Below are positions 1 through 9,425 of a stretch of 61,345 nt of DNA, one piece after another (positions within the stretch are counted from its first letter, which is position 1; every line of letters begins with the position of its first letter). The DNA comes from Chromera velia (Eukaryota > Sar > Chromeraceae): assembly GCA_018398765.1 (NCBI GenBank), contig JAHBMJ010005237.1:1-61345 (forward strand), given 5' to 3'. The position numbers and the translations under genes are program-made. The notes beneath the pieces are model-generated. The model searched no databases, was not told the origin of the DNA, and was given only the letters and a program-made list of their open reading frames with translations.

Positions 1-62
1 GGGGGGGGGGGGGGGTGAGGGGGAGAGAGAGAGAGAGACAGAGAGAGAGACAGAGAGAGAGA
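1..62. repeat. Poly-G and GA-rich low-complexity tract
   Basis: The window opens with a run of G followed by imperfect (GA)n/(GACAGA)n. It lies upstream of the splice acceptor at 108-109, so it is probably part of an intron. The start of the window is therefore inside a gene and not at a natural boundary. Confidence 0.8.
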
Positions 63-109
63 CTGAATCCGTCAATCATCGTTTCCTTTCTCTGTGTCTC
101 TTCACGCAG

Positions 110-552
110 ACGCTGGCACAGCCGGAGGGGGGGATGATGCAGACGGCTCGAAGGAGAAGGAAGACGAACCCCAAGAAGACGAAAACGAAGAAGGGCAGAG
201 AGAGGGGGAGCCCACGGACGGCTCGAATCGCTCGGGCGACGTCACACCGCGAGGTGCGCGCACAACAGGGGCAGACAAGAGTTTCGTTGCAGACTCCGCC
301 AATGGCTCCCAGAGACGGGATTCCAATGGAGACGCACGACGAAGCCGCACCGAAGATGAGGCCCCAAGTCTTGCTGATGAAAACTTTGGGGGAGGGGAGA
401 CGAATGAGAGCAGTGGGGGAGACGGAGCGACGGAAGCGGGGGCGTCGGAGGAGCCTCCTTCCTCTCAGTCACTCTCCTTTTACCTTGAGGGGCTTCCTTC
501 GACGTGCCCAGTCGTGTACATAGTTGGACCGCAACCTCCTGATTCTTCTTTC

Positions 553-627
<75 letters not shown>

Positions 628-1102
628 TCGAACCCGTCTCCGTGCTTTTCTTTGTCCTTTCTCACTTTCCGTGCCCGCTTTGAGCTTCTGCATGCCCCCC
701 TTTCCTTCCTCCAAGATTCGGTCTGCAGGGTCATTCAGACGATATCAGAGCAAAGCATCAAAGCATCAAATTCTCTCTCGCGATAATTGATTCATTCATT
801 CATTCCTGCATGCAGGGTCAGACGAAGGCACCGTCCGTCTTTGAAGGCCAATACCTTGACGCCCTGAAGGTCTCTCTGTCTGTCTGTCTGTCTGCCTTCC
901 TCCACATCCATGATTTCCTCCATTCCTTCCTTTTTTCTTCATTTCCTTACTTGCTTTTTTCTTCATTTCCTTACTTGCTTTTTTCTTCATTTCCTTACTT
1001 GTTTTTTTTTTTCTTCATTTCTTTGCTTGCTTTTTTTTCTTTTCTTTCTTGCTCTTTCTCTTTTTCTTCTCTCTCTCTCCCCCCCCCCCNCCCCCCCCCC
1101 CT

Positions 1103-1136
<34 letters not shown>

Positions 1137-1137
1137 T

Positions 1138-1181
<44 letters not shown>

Positions 1182-1644
1182 TCCTCCTTTCCTTTCCTCC
1201 TTCCTTTCTTCCTTCCTTTGCGTGTGCTTTATCTTCAAATTTCACCTGCTCCCCCGCTTTCTTCTTGCCTGCCTGCATGATTCCCCCAATCTCTTTTTTG
1301 TTGTTTTTATCTGTGCAGAAAGAAAGCAGTTTCGCGTTTTTGTTTTCTTAGCGCGGAAAGCAGTCTCAGTCTTTTGTTTTCTCACTCTGTGTAGAGAACA
1401 ATTCCTGCCCTGGTGCCTTCCTTTCTGTGTGCAGAAAGCAGTGATGGCCTCTGGAGCCGTGGTGGTGGCGTCGGGACATCCCGACTCGTTCGTGAATCTG
1501 GGCCCCGAGGTGCCCGCAGTGATCGTCTGCCTGCAGAAGAAATACTCCGGGCAGAGGCCGCTGTCGTCCTCGCAGGTCCGTCGCTTCTCCTCCCTCACTT
1601 CTGTCAAAGCAAAGCAGCCTCAAGGAAAGAANCCCCCCCCCCCT

Positions 1645-1678
<34 letters not shown>

Positions 1679-1679
1679 T

Positions 1680-1735
<56 letters not shown>

Positions 1736-2513
1736 TCCTCCTTTCCTTTCCTCCTTCCTTTCTTCCTTCCTTTGCGTGTGCTTTATCTTCAAATTTCACC
1801 TGCTCCCCCGCTTTCTTCTTGCCTGCCTGCATGATTCCCCCAATCTCTTTTTTGTTGTTTTTATCTGTGCAGAAAGAAAGCAGTTTCGCGTTTTTGTTTT
1901 CTTAGCGCGGAAAGCAGTCTCAGTCTTTTGTTTTCTCACTCTGTGTAGAGAACAATTCCTGCCCTGGTGCCTTCCTTTCTGTGTGCAGAAAGCAGTGATG
2001 GCCTCTGGAGCCGTGGTGGTGGCGTCGGGACATCCCGACTCGTTCGTGAATCTGGGCCCCGAGGTGCCCGCAGTGATCGTCTGCCTGCAGAAGAAATACT
2101 CCGGGCAGAGGCCGCTGTCGTCCTCGCAGGTCCGTCGCTTCTCCTCCCTCACTTCTGTCAAAGCAAAGCAGCCTCAAGGAAAGAAGATCTACATTCTTTT
2201 CGATTCTAAGAGCGACTGTTTTGATGCATGATTGCTCATTGAATCCGTGTATCCGCGTCCGTCTGTATCTTTGTTTTTCTTCCTTTCTGTTTGTGTACAA
2301 GCGCGATCGTTGTTCTGCTTTTTCAGTGTGAAGTGCGTCCAAGTTTGTGGAAGATGAAAGACTGAGTCATGGGTGAAAATCCATTATCAGTATTGTGAAA
2401 ATTCACTTGACATCCTTTTGTGTTCATTCATTATTTTCACTGCAGCGCGTTCTTCTTCACGACGGCAAGGCTTGGGGTGATGAGGTCAACGCGAAGGTGG
2501 CAACTGCAAGAGA
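110..2513 (+). CDS. 5' part of a multi-exon gene, unknown product
   Basis: Exons seen: 110-555, 816-869, 1435-1575 (a second copy is at 1989-2129), 2446-2513. Each follows a pyrimidine-rich tract plus cAG and ends at GT. Phases agree: exon 1 ends on a full codon, exons 2 and 3 are 18 and 47 codons, and exon 4 ends in phase 2. The first exon is open on entry, so the true start lies outside the window. It encodes a strongly acidic, Ser/Gly/Glu-rich, probably disordered stretch, then a more ordered part ending FYLEGLPSTCPVVYIVGPQ. The third exon is hydrophobic (VVVASGHPDSFVNLGPEVPA). I do not recognise the family and give no function. If both copies of the 141-bp exon were spliced in, 47 residues would be repeated in frame. 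Confidence 0.55.
556..815 (+). repeat. Intron starting in (CT)n then (GT)n
   Basis: The donor GT at 556 is itself the first unit of an uninterrupted (TC)n run, which passes into (TG)n up to about 626. The intron closes with gcatgcag before 816. Short ORFs here are translations of the dinucleotide repeat and are not genes. Confidence 0.8.
1079..2186 (+). repeat. Tandem duplication (about 550 bp) carrying an exon, split by an N gap
   Basis: The block after the N at 1090 (poly-C, CT, CA, (CTTT)n, TTCC tract, then a 141-bp exon and flanks to 1631) is repeated after the N at 1632 through about 2186. The exon and flanks look base-for-base the same. The copies differ mainly by about 12 bp in the (CTTT)n tract. 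Both begin at a poly-C run next to a single N, which suggests overlapping contig ends that were not merged. A recent real duplication is the alternative. Confidence 0.85.
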
Positions 2514-2852
2514 GTGAGTGAGTTAGCAAGATGGTGGATGGACACCTTTCCTCGTCTACTCACCAATGATTTTCCTTTATTCTGGCTTGCTTTCATTCAA
2601 GCTCTTTCTCTTTTCGCTCGATGGCAGTTTTGGTAGCAGATGTTCACAAATTGGTGCTGCATGGTGCGTACGCTGTCATGATTTGCTGCACGTCTCTCCA
2701 CCGACCAGAGAGGGCTGTGCGGACCTCAGTTTACCGACTGGAGCGAATACCGGCCTGCCAGGACAATGTATGTATGCACAGGCAGGGACAATGCTATCGA
2801 GTTGTTTTCATACCGTTTCCTTTCGTCCGTTCGAAAAAACATCTACCTGCAG

Positions 2853-5800
2853 ATTGATCAGAGGAGGCAGCAAAATCCAGAGGTGGCAGAAGGTAGTCGT
2901 GCTCCTCTCTCCTTTCTGCTCGCAGTGCTCTGCAGCTGAACTTCGAAAGGTCAGCGAGGAGGGAGGGGAGATCGGAAGGGAAGGGAACGGAATCTGTGCG
3001 AAGGAGTACTTCCAAAGGCTCACACGTGTGCCCATACCGAGACATGGAGGGGAGAAGAGGATCAGCTGTGGTCGTTTCTTTACATTTATTCTTTTCCAGT
3101 CTCGGTCGCTTCGTTTGTTCTTTTCCCCCTGCCTGTCTTATGCCTTTGCAACAAACGAGAGGAAAAGAAATTGGAGACTGCTTAAGAAGGACACATGCAG
3201 ACCGGGGGACCGACCGACAGATGGGCAGACAGAGAGACCAGCAGACACAGACGGATGGATAGGCAGATAAAACGACGAATAGATAGTTTCATAGGGAGGC
3301 GGAGAGACAAATTTGATCTCAAATCGCGCAGCTGCGTCTCGTTCTTTCTTTGCTTTTCTTATCGATTCTTTCGCCCTTTCGCTATATTGATAGACGTCTC
3401 TTTCCTTCTCTGTCTCATGCACTTGAATGGTCCCCCTCGCTCCTGAATTCTTCGATCGATCAATCTTGCAGCTGACACCAACAGGCTGGCCCATGGTGAT
3501 GATCGGCACTGGATCAGATGAGTCAGTGAGTGAGTCATTGAGTGAGTGAGTGAGTGAGTCAGCGAGTGAGTCAGTGAGTGAGTGAGTGAGTGAGTGAGTG
3601 AGTCACTGAGTGAGTGAGTGAGTGAGTGAGTGAGTGAGTGAATGAGTGAGTGAGTGAGTGAGTCAGTCAGTCAGTCAGTCAGTCAGTCAGTGAGTGAGTC
3701 AGTGAGTGAGTGAGTGAGTCAGTGAGTGAGTGAGTGAGTGAGTGAGTGAATGAGTGAGTGAGTGAGTCAGTGAGTGAGTGAGTGAGTGAATGAGTGAGTC
3801 AGTGAGTGAGTGAGTCAGTGAGTGAGTGAGTGAGTGAGTCAGTGAGTGAGTGAGTGAGTGAGTCAGTAAGTCAGTGAGTGAGTGAATGAGTGAGTGAGTG
3901 AATGAGTGAGTGAGTGAGTGAGTGAGTGAGTCAGTGAGTGAGTGAGTGAGTGAGTGAATGAGTGAGTGAATGAGTGAGTGAGTGAATGAGTGAGTGAGTG
4001 AGTCAGTGAGTGAGTGAGTGAATGAGTGAGTCAGTGAGTGAGTGAGTGAGTGAGTGAGTCAGTGAGTGAGTGAGTGAGTGAGTGAGTGAGTCAGTAAGTC
4101 AGTGAGTCAGTGAATGAGTGAGTGAGTGAATGAGTGAGTGAGTGAGTAAGTGAGTGAGTGAGTGAGTGAGTGAATGAGTGAGTGAGTGAGTGAGTGAATG
4201 AATGAGTGAGTGAGTGAGTGAGTGAGTGAATGAGTGAGTGAGTGAGTGAGTAAGTGAGTGAGTGAGTGAGTGAGTGAATGAGTGAGTGAGTGAGTGAATG
4301 AGTGAGTGAGTGAGTGAGTGAGTGAGTGAATGAGTGAGTGAATGAGTGAGTGACTCAGTGAGTGAGTGAGTGAGTGAGTGAGTGAATGAGTGAGTGAATA
4401 AGTGAGTGAATGAGTGAGTGAATGAGTGAGTCAGTGAATGAGTGAGTGAGTGAATGAGTGGGTCAGTGAGTGGGTGAGTGAATGAGTGAGTGAGTGAATG
4501 AGTGAGTCAGTGAGTAAGTGAGTGAGTGAGTGAGTGAATGAGTGAGTGAGTGAGTGAGTGAGTGAGTGAGTCAGTGAGTGAATGAGTGAGTCAGTCAGTG
4601 AGTGAGTGAGTGAATGAGTAAGTGAATGAGTGAGTCAGTGAGTGAGTGAGTGAGTGAGTGAGTGAGTCAGTGAGTGGGTGAGTGAATGAGTGAGTGAGTG
4701 AGTAAATGAGTGAGTCAGTGAGTGAGTGAGTCAGTGAGTGAGTGAGTGAGTGAGTGAGTGAGTCAGTGAATGAGTGAGTCAGTGAGTGAGTGAGTGAGTG
4801 AGTGAGTCAGTGAATGAGTGAGTGAGTGAGTGAGTGAGTAAGTGAGTCAGTGAATGAGTGAGTGCGTGAATGAGTGAGCGGGTGAGTGAATGATTGAGTC
4901 AGTGAGTGGGTGAGTGAATGAGTGAGTGAGTGAGTGAGTGAGTCAGTGAATGGATGGGTGAATAGATGGACGGATGGGAAGGGAGTGAGGAGGCATCTGG
5001 TAGATGACATTCAGGACATGCATTCATCCATCCGTACACAAATGAACGCACATCCATCTACATGTTTGTGCAAATGTATTCGTGTATGTATTAATATACT
5101 CATACGGACAACGCATATGCGTTCATCCATCCATCCATCTATCCATTGATGGATGTGCGTGCAGTCCATACAGCCACCGCGGAGGCATCTTGCAGCACTG
5201 CGACGAGTTCCGACAGTGGAGACTGAGGGGAAGCGGGAGGTGCCGAGTTGAGATCTTCCCACCTCAGGTCCCTCCCAGGTCAGTCAGCTAGACGAGAGGG
5301 GACGAGAGAGACTTAGTTGATGCATGCGACTAGTCACTTCCTTGGGCAGACAGGTGGTTTCTACGCATGCGGGGCGAAGTCGGGCTTGTTTTTTTCATAG
5401 TGTACTGGATGCTCTTTCGATCAGATGGCATGGCATGCACCACCTTCAAGGGAAGACAGTGGGCCGGCACCTACCCACTTGTTCTTGTCTCCACGACCAG
5501 ACTGACCGACGGTGCAGTCAAATGCAATTGATCAGCGGAACTCATTTGGTGCCTGGATTTTCGTCTTCTACGTGATCGGAGCGTGGTGATTGACGTGAGA
5601 GACAGAACAGTCGGTTGCTCAAGTTCTTCAGTGCAGTCGCCAGAAGTTTTGTTCACACCCTGTTGGAAATAACACAATGCCGAACTTCGTTCTGTTCTCT
5701 TACTGTTCTTTTGGATTTGCAGGGAGCTCGCGGGATGGTTGCGTTTCTTCCTCGTCTTTTGACAGACACACACTCTTTCCAGAGGGATCGAGGAAGGGGA

Positions 5801-6055
5801 TTTCTTTCGTTGCTCTTTCCTGGACGGTCTTGTATGGAAAAGACGGGGGGCGATGTCAAAGAGAAAACATGGATGAAGTTCGGACCCTCCACTGCCTGTA
5901 TAAATTGTCCCCTGGTCGAGTCTTTGTGGCTCCGTGGAAGGGGGCAAGAAGACAGCAAGCGGAGTACAGTAAAGAGATCCGTCATTGAACTGTTTTTCTT
6001 TCAAAATCATGGCAGCATGCTGAATAAGCAGTCAGAATCTGACAGCACCAAGTGA
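2853..6055 (+). CDS. 3' part of the same plus-strand gene, exons tentative
   Basis: Candidate exons: 2853-2892 (IDQRRQQNPEVAE), 3472-3521 (LTPTGWPMVMIGTGSD), 5165-5267 (starts PYSHRGGILQHCDEF) and a terminal exon 5723-6055 ending in TGA. The join from 3521 to 5165 is well supported: phase 2 plus one base restores a codon (GA+T), and the downstream exon then reads 34 codons without a stop. The last exon reads in phase 0 and begins GARGMVAF. The links from 2513 to 2853 and on to 3472 were not resolved, and one or two small exons may be missing (for instance near 2640 and 2730). No domain is recognised. Membership in one gene with the upstream exons is inferred from strand and spacing only. Confidence 0.4.
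3522..4962 (+). repeat. 1.4 kb (TGAG)n intronic tandem repeat
   Basis: It is nearly pure TGAG tetranucleotide with scattered TGAA, TCAG and TAAG variants. It starts exactly at the splice donor (gtcagtgagtga) after 3521 and fills most of the intron that ends at 5164. Every perfect unit recreates GTGAGT, a consensus 5' splice site. The end grades into ATGGATGG and CATC repeats (4945-5160). Confidence 0.9.
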
Positions 6056-6820
6056 AACCTGATACCGACGTACGTGCTGTTACTACCCAGCAGTACGTCT
6101 TGCTTTCGATACGTTTTGTGGCACTACACTGCAAAGACCACCCCTCTCAATCCAGACTAATGCTAGGACTAATGATCACTGCTCTGATCAAGGCCACTCA
6201 GTCTGATCGCTTGTCAATAATCCGATTGTTTAGTTTTAAATTGATACGCACTAGCAGTTTGGCAATCGAGTCATAACTCAACATGAAGTATAGTCATAGA
6301 TTTTTATCTAGGTTTTTATTTCTTGTTGTTGTAATTTTAACTTGCTTAATTCTTATATATAAATTTTGCGCATTGAATAAATACATAACCAACTTCAGCT
6401 AGTGATCAATAGTAATCAACAGTTTTAGACCATTTAAAGTAACACTTGACCAACAGTTTTATATCGGACTTGATTATAGACTTGATATTTATCAGGTTTG
6501 CAATGAGAGCTAAATTGAGAGGATTTTATGTTTTTTAAGCTATTTCAAGCTTCTTATATAAACTCTACTAGAAGCTCTAGCTTAAGCTGATTAACATGAT
6601 CGAAACTTTTTTTTTAGCCAATCGCTAGGCCAATTGAGGCCCAGATGCCAGTAAACACTGAGTACTATTCATCTGCCCTTATACTTAGACTTGTAACCTA
6701 GCTAAAAAGTTTAAACAGTAAACATCTTAAACCCAGCCTATATAGAACAACATACTGTTACGTACAATTTTCCATTAAACTCCAATACATTTAACTGATA
6801 ATCGTTACTGCCTTACTAGT
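6056..6820. other. AT-rich spacer without a recognisable gene
   Basis: Base composition drops sharply from GC-balanced to AT-rich around 6230. No long reading frame and no RNA gene was recognised. It lies between the terminal exon of the plus-strand gene and the left end of the reverse transcriptase element. Confidence 0.5.
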
Positions 6821-6955
6821 ATCCCTATAAAAATAGGTTAATTTATAAATGAATTTAAGTGATTTTAGATGAATTTACGTGAATTTAGATGAATTTAGGT
6901 GAATTTAAGTGAATTTACAAGTGAATTTTGAGTATAAATTTACTAATGAATTCAA
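6821..6955 (+). repeat. Left terminal inverted repeat of the RT element
   Basis: It contains an array of GAATTTA-based subrepeats. It matches the reverse complement of 9285-9425 with a few substitutions and one insertion of about 6 bp. The outermost bases are ATCCCTATAAA. Confidence 0.75.
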
Positions 6956-6982
6956 AGGCCGATAGCGATGGCGTACTATGAT

Positions 6983-7003
6983 ATCACTACTACTACTACT
7001 ACT

Positions 7004-7040
<37 letters not shown>
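6983..7040 (+). repeat. (CTA)n and (ATG)n trinucleotide tract
   Basis: Six ACT/CTA units are followed by about eleven ATG/GAT units. The tract lies just inside the left inverted repeat, downstream of the reverse transcriptase in its own orientation. A microsatellite at the 3' side of a retroelement ORF can be a trace of priming or of slippage. Confidence 0.85.
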
Positions 7041-7041
<1 letters not shown>

Positions 7042-7122
7042 TGAATTTAGTTTTAAATTCACTATGAAATGAATTTGCATTGATTAAGTGAATTTACATT
7101 AATTAATTTCTATGTAAAAAGC

Positions 7123-7150
7123 TCTAAATTCATTTCGAAATGAATTTAGA
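7123..7150. repeat. 28-bp perfect palindrome
   Basis: The half-site CTAAATTCATTTC is followed immediately by its reverse complement, centred on TCGA at 7136/7137 with no loop. It sits at the 3' border of the coding part of the RT element. It uses the same GAATTTA word as the terminal repeats, so it may be a fused pair of subrepeats. Confidence 0.85.
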
Positions 7151-7571
7151 AATATAAATTCATAGTGAATCCAGGGGATGCACACTGATAAATTGCATTG
7201 ATTGCATTGATCAACTGTATTTTTTGACTTCCATACACCCTGTCAGACGTTTGCGGAGTGTCAGCTTTCAACATCCTCTGCAGAAAGCGAAAAGATCGAG
7301 CGGTTTCGATCCAAAGGGCCTGCATGCGAATTGTCGAAATCATAGGCAAAGTGTACATTAATCTTGGATGGCCCATGCATGCTAACTCACACAAATGCAT
7401 GCCAATGCTATAAAAACAAATGCATGGCAGGCCGCGGACGAAAGCAAAATAGCGGCGCATGGCGCGCGTCCGCCCTTCACCATGCGCCAACCGATATAAA
7501 ATTGCAGCCGCCCTAAGGGCAGCTATAAAACTCAAATTCTCTCCTTCAAAGCCGATCGCGAAGGTGACCAA
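7146..7571 (-). CDS. Small frame overlapping the RT 3' end, possible frameshift continuation
   Basis: This frame of about 140 codons opens without an ATG (its first usable codon is TTG) and overlaps the last 26 bp of the reverse transcriptase ORF in another frame. It could be the C-terminal extension reached by frameshift or lost through an indel, or it may not be coding. The translation has internal histidines and cysteines (RYFAFVRGLPCICFYS; HLCELACMGHP) but no GIY-YIG motif or other domain that I recognise. It stops inside the palindrome region. Confidence 0.3.
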   Translation of the reverse strand: MVTFAIGFEGENLSFIAALRAAAILYRLAHGEGRTRAMRRYFAFVRGLPCICFYSIGMHLCELACMGHPRLMYTLPMISTIRMQALWIETARSFRFLQRMLKADTPQTSDRVYGSQKIQLINAINAIYQCASPGFTMNLYF

Positions 7572-9060
7572 GACCGGCTGCTAAAAGTAAACCAAAAGTG
7601 ATGCAACGGATGTCATACAAAAGAAAACCGCACTTCTGCAATTCTTTCCACACACCACATAAAACTGCAACAAACAAAGAATCAGGACATAACAAAAAAA
7701 GAAACGCACGCAAAATATGAGAACGCAAAGTGTCAAGAAGACGATGTGCAGGAACAGCTGATCGCGCATGAACATAGCAAGGAAAGGGAAGAGGAGCTTT
7801 CACTCTACCAGCTGGTAAAGAAACACGACAGCGATTGGGGTCCTTCGGCAACAAAAACAAGCGGGTACAGCAGTCGCATGGACGAAGCTCGAACTGCAGA
7901 AAAGTGTGCAAATTTTGCTCCTCAAGCACACATTTAACAGCATAAAAATCCTCCCTGCGAAGACTTGCACATATGTGATCTTTTTCTAAAGTAAAGGGAA
8001 GGCGAGCAACCAGGAGCCGATCATCCATCCATCTTTGTACCACACGCTTACTGCCCGACAAGGAGCTAATCCCCCGGGCTGTGGCCCAATCACGTTCGAC
8101 CAAAGCCGTACTTCCATTCGCAAGGGCCGGTGACAGAGGAGAGCTTTGTGCAAACCCCTGCCGCTGCCACACATGACGATTCCCAATAGCCATAAAGCAG
8201 GTCGCAAAGTCCAATTTCACAAAATCCAGAATTTCGTCAAAAGAAAGTGCCCATGCATTCTGGAACCGGCCGTGTGTTAAAAGAAAAGCTGTAGGCCGAG
8301 TGTGACCCTTGGGCATCCACTTTCTCCCTCCTCTCCCCATGATTGTGGCAGAATGAATCCGAACACCCCCAACAGAAGAAAAAGGCAATACCAAAAAAGA
8401 ATACCGACGAGATGCGCGAAGCTCATCAAACACATAAGAAAGTAAAGGAAGAACCAGTGCTCGGGGAATTGAAGGATAAAAGTTCTTAATGTCCTCGACA
8501 TGAATGAAGATCTGACTAAAATGCGAAACAGACGGTAACATCCTTCCCTGAACAGCAGTAAAATGGGCGCATTCGATATCTCCCGACCCCCCATTAAATT
8601 TTCCGATGTTTTGCATAAAAGTAAACGGTGAAAACAAGGTTGTATGCGGACTTAAAGTGGAAAGCAATCCATTCAATAACCGACACACAATCGAAAAGGG
8701 CTTTCTCCATGCGTGTCTTGCATACGACACCAGTGGGCGCCACTTCAGTTCAGAAAGCTGTCTAGGGTGCCCGTCTCTAAACGATTTTGCTTTCAGCCAC
8801 ACAATCCCTCGCCCAAATGCATGACGCCCATGAGACTTTCTTCCCATTTTCTCCCCTAACTCCCCAATCCCTTTTCCTTTTCCAAAGAGCTTTTCTACTG
8901 CTTCTTCTTCCATCAACTGAGTACACAATACATAGTCAAGATTCTTTACGAATAAATTCTCCACTGTATTTGCATAAACCTGAGGACACACAAAGAAAAG
9001 GTCCCCTCCTGACCGATCCAGCTGCTCAATGACTAATTTACTGCGCAAGTCTCTCACCAC
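7546..9060 (-). CDS. Reverse transcriptase, Penelope-like lineage
   Basis: An RNA-directed DNA polymerase of about 504 residues, uninterrupted by stops. Signatures in order: an N-terminal SGGDLFFVCPQVY block resembling the DKGG...Y block of Penelope RTs; KWRPLVSYARHAWRKPFS at 106-123, like the RPIVS region; DIKNFYPSIP at 190-199 (motif A, first Asp); QGFAQSSPLSPALAN at 301-315 (motif B); RWMDDRLL at 343-350 (motif C, the DD pair). The overall order is closer to Penelope-like RTs than to LINE or LTR RTs. No GIY-YIG or AP endonuclease is seen. The frame opens with GTG and has a pyrimidine tract plus TTTTAG just upstream, with GTAAGT at about 9172-9177, so a 5' intron is possible; joining to that donor in the obvious phase gives a stop, so the true start is unresolved. 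Confidence 0.8.
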   Translation of the reverse strand: MVRDLRSKLVIEQLDRSGGDLFFVCPQVYANTVENLFVKNLDYVLCTQLMEEEAVEKLFGKGKGIGELGEKMGRKSHGRHAFGRGIVWLKAKSFRDGHPRQLSELKWRPLVSYARHAWRKPFSIVCRLLNGLLSTLSPHTTLFSPFTFMQNIGKFNGGSGDIECAHFTAVQGRMLPSVSHFSQIFIHVEDIKNFYPSIPRALVLPLLSYVFDELRASRRYSFLVLPFSSVGGVRIHSATIMGRGGRKWMPKGHTRPTAFLLTHGRFQNAWALSFDEILDFVKLDFATCFMAIGNRHVWQRQGFAQSSPLSPALANGSTALVERDWATARGISSLSGSKRVVQRWMDDRLLVARLPFTLEKDHICASLRREDFYAVKCVLEEQNLHTFLQFELRPCDCCTRLFLLPKDPNRCRVSLPAGRVKAPLPFPCYVHARSAVPAHRLLDTLRSHILRAFLFLLCPDSLFVAVLCGVWKELQKCGFLLYDIRCITFGLLLAAGLGHLRDRL

Positions 9061-9284
9061 TGCTCTAAAAAAAAGAGAAAAAAAATCTGGAGAAGCCTAA
9101 TCTTTATTATTATTTTTTTTTTATTTTATTGGAAGTGCCAAACATATAATAAAAACACATCTAACTACAAAACTTACCTTTGCTAAGTTTGTTTGATTTT
9201 TTGACAGCCAGACTAAAAAAAAAAAAAGAAAAAAAAATCTTAACATGTCTATTCTTTTTTTTTTTTTTACCATTGTGCATCGCC

Positions 9285-9425
9285 TAGTAATGAATTTAGC
9301 CTCAAAATTCACTTGTAAATTCACTTAAATTCACCTAAATTCATCTAAATTCACTGCTTAAATTCACGTAAATTCATCTAAATTCACTTAAATTTATTTG
9401 TAAATTCACTCATGTTTACAGGGAT
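9285..9425 (-). repeat. Right terminal inverted repeat of the RT element
   Basis: Tandem TAAATTCAC words form the reverse complement of the left end in the same order, and the repeat ends TTTACAGGGAT. It has one extra short segment (AAGCAGT on the complement) compared with the left copy. Confidence 0.75.

Larger units (their letters stand above)
6821..9425 (-). mobile_element. TIR-bounded element encoding a Penelope-like reverse transcriptase
   Basis: The left end (starts ATCCCTATAAA) and the right end (reads ATCCCTGTAAA on the minus strand) are inverted copies about 130 bp long. Both are made of a roughly 10-14 bp motif, GTGAATTTA with AGAT, AAGT or CGT spacers, in the same order and with the same inner border (TTTTGAG.nTAAATT). 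Between them lie a reverse transcriptase ORF on the minus strand, a second small frame, a perfect palindrome and an (ATG)n tract. I saw no convincing target duplication. Long inverted ends are usual for DNA transposons, Foldback-type elements and DIRS elements, and are not typical of ordinary LINEs or LTR elements. Confidence 0.7.
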
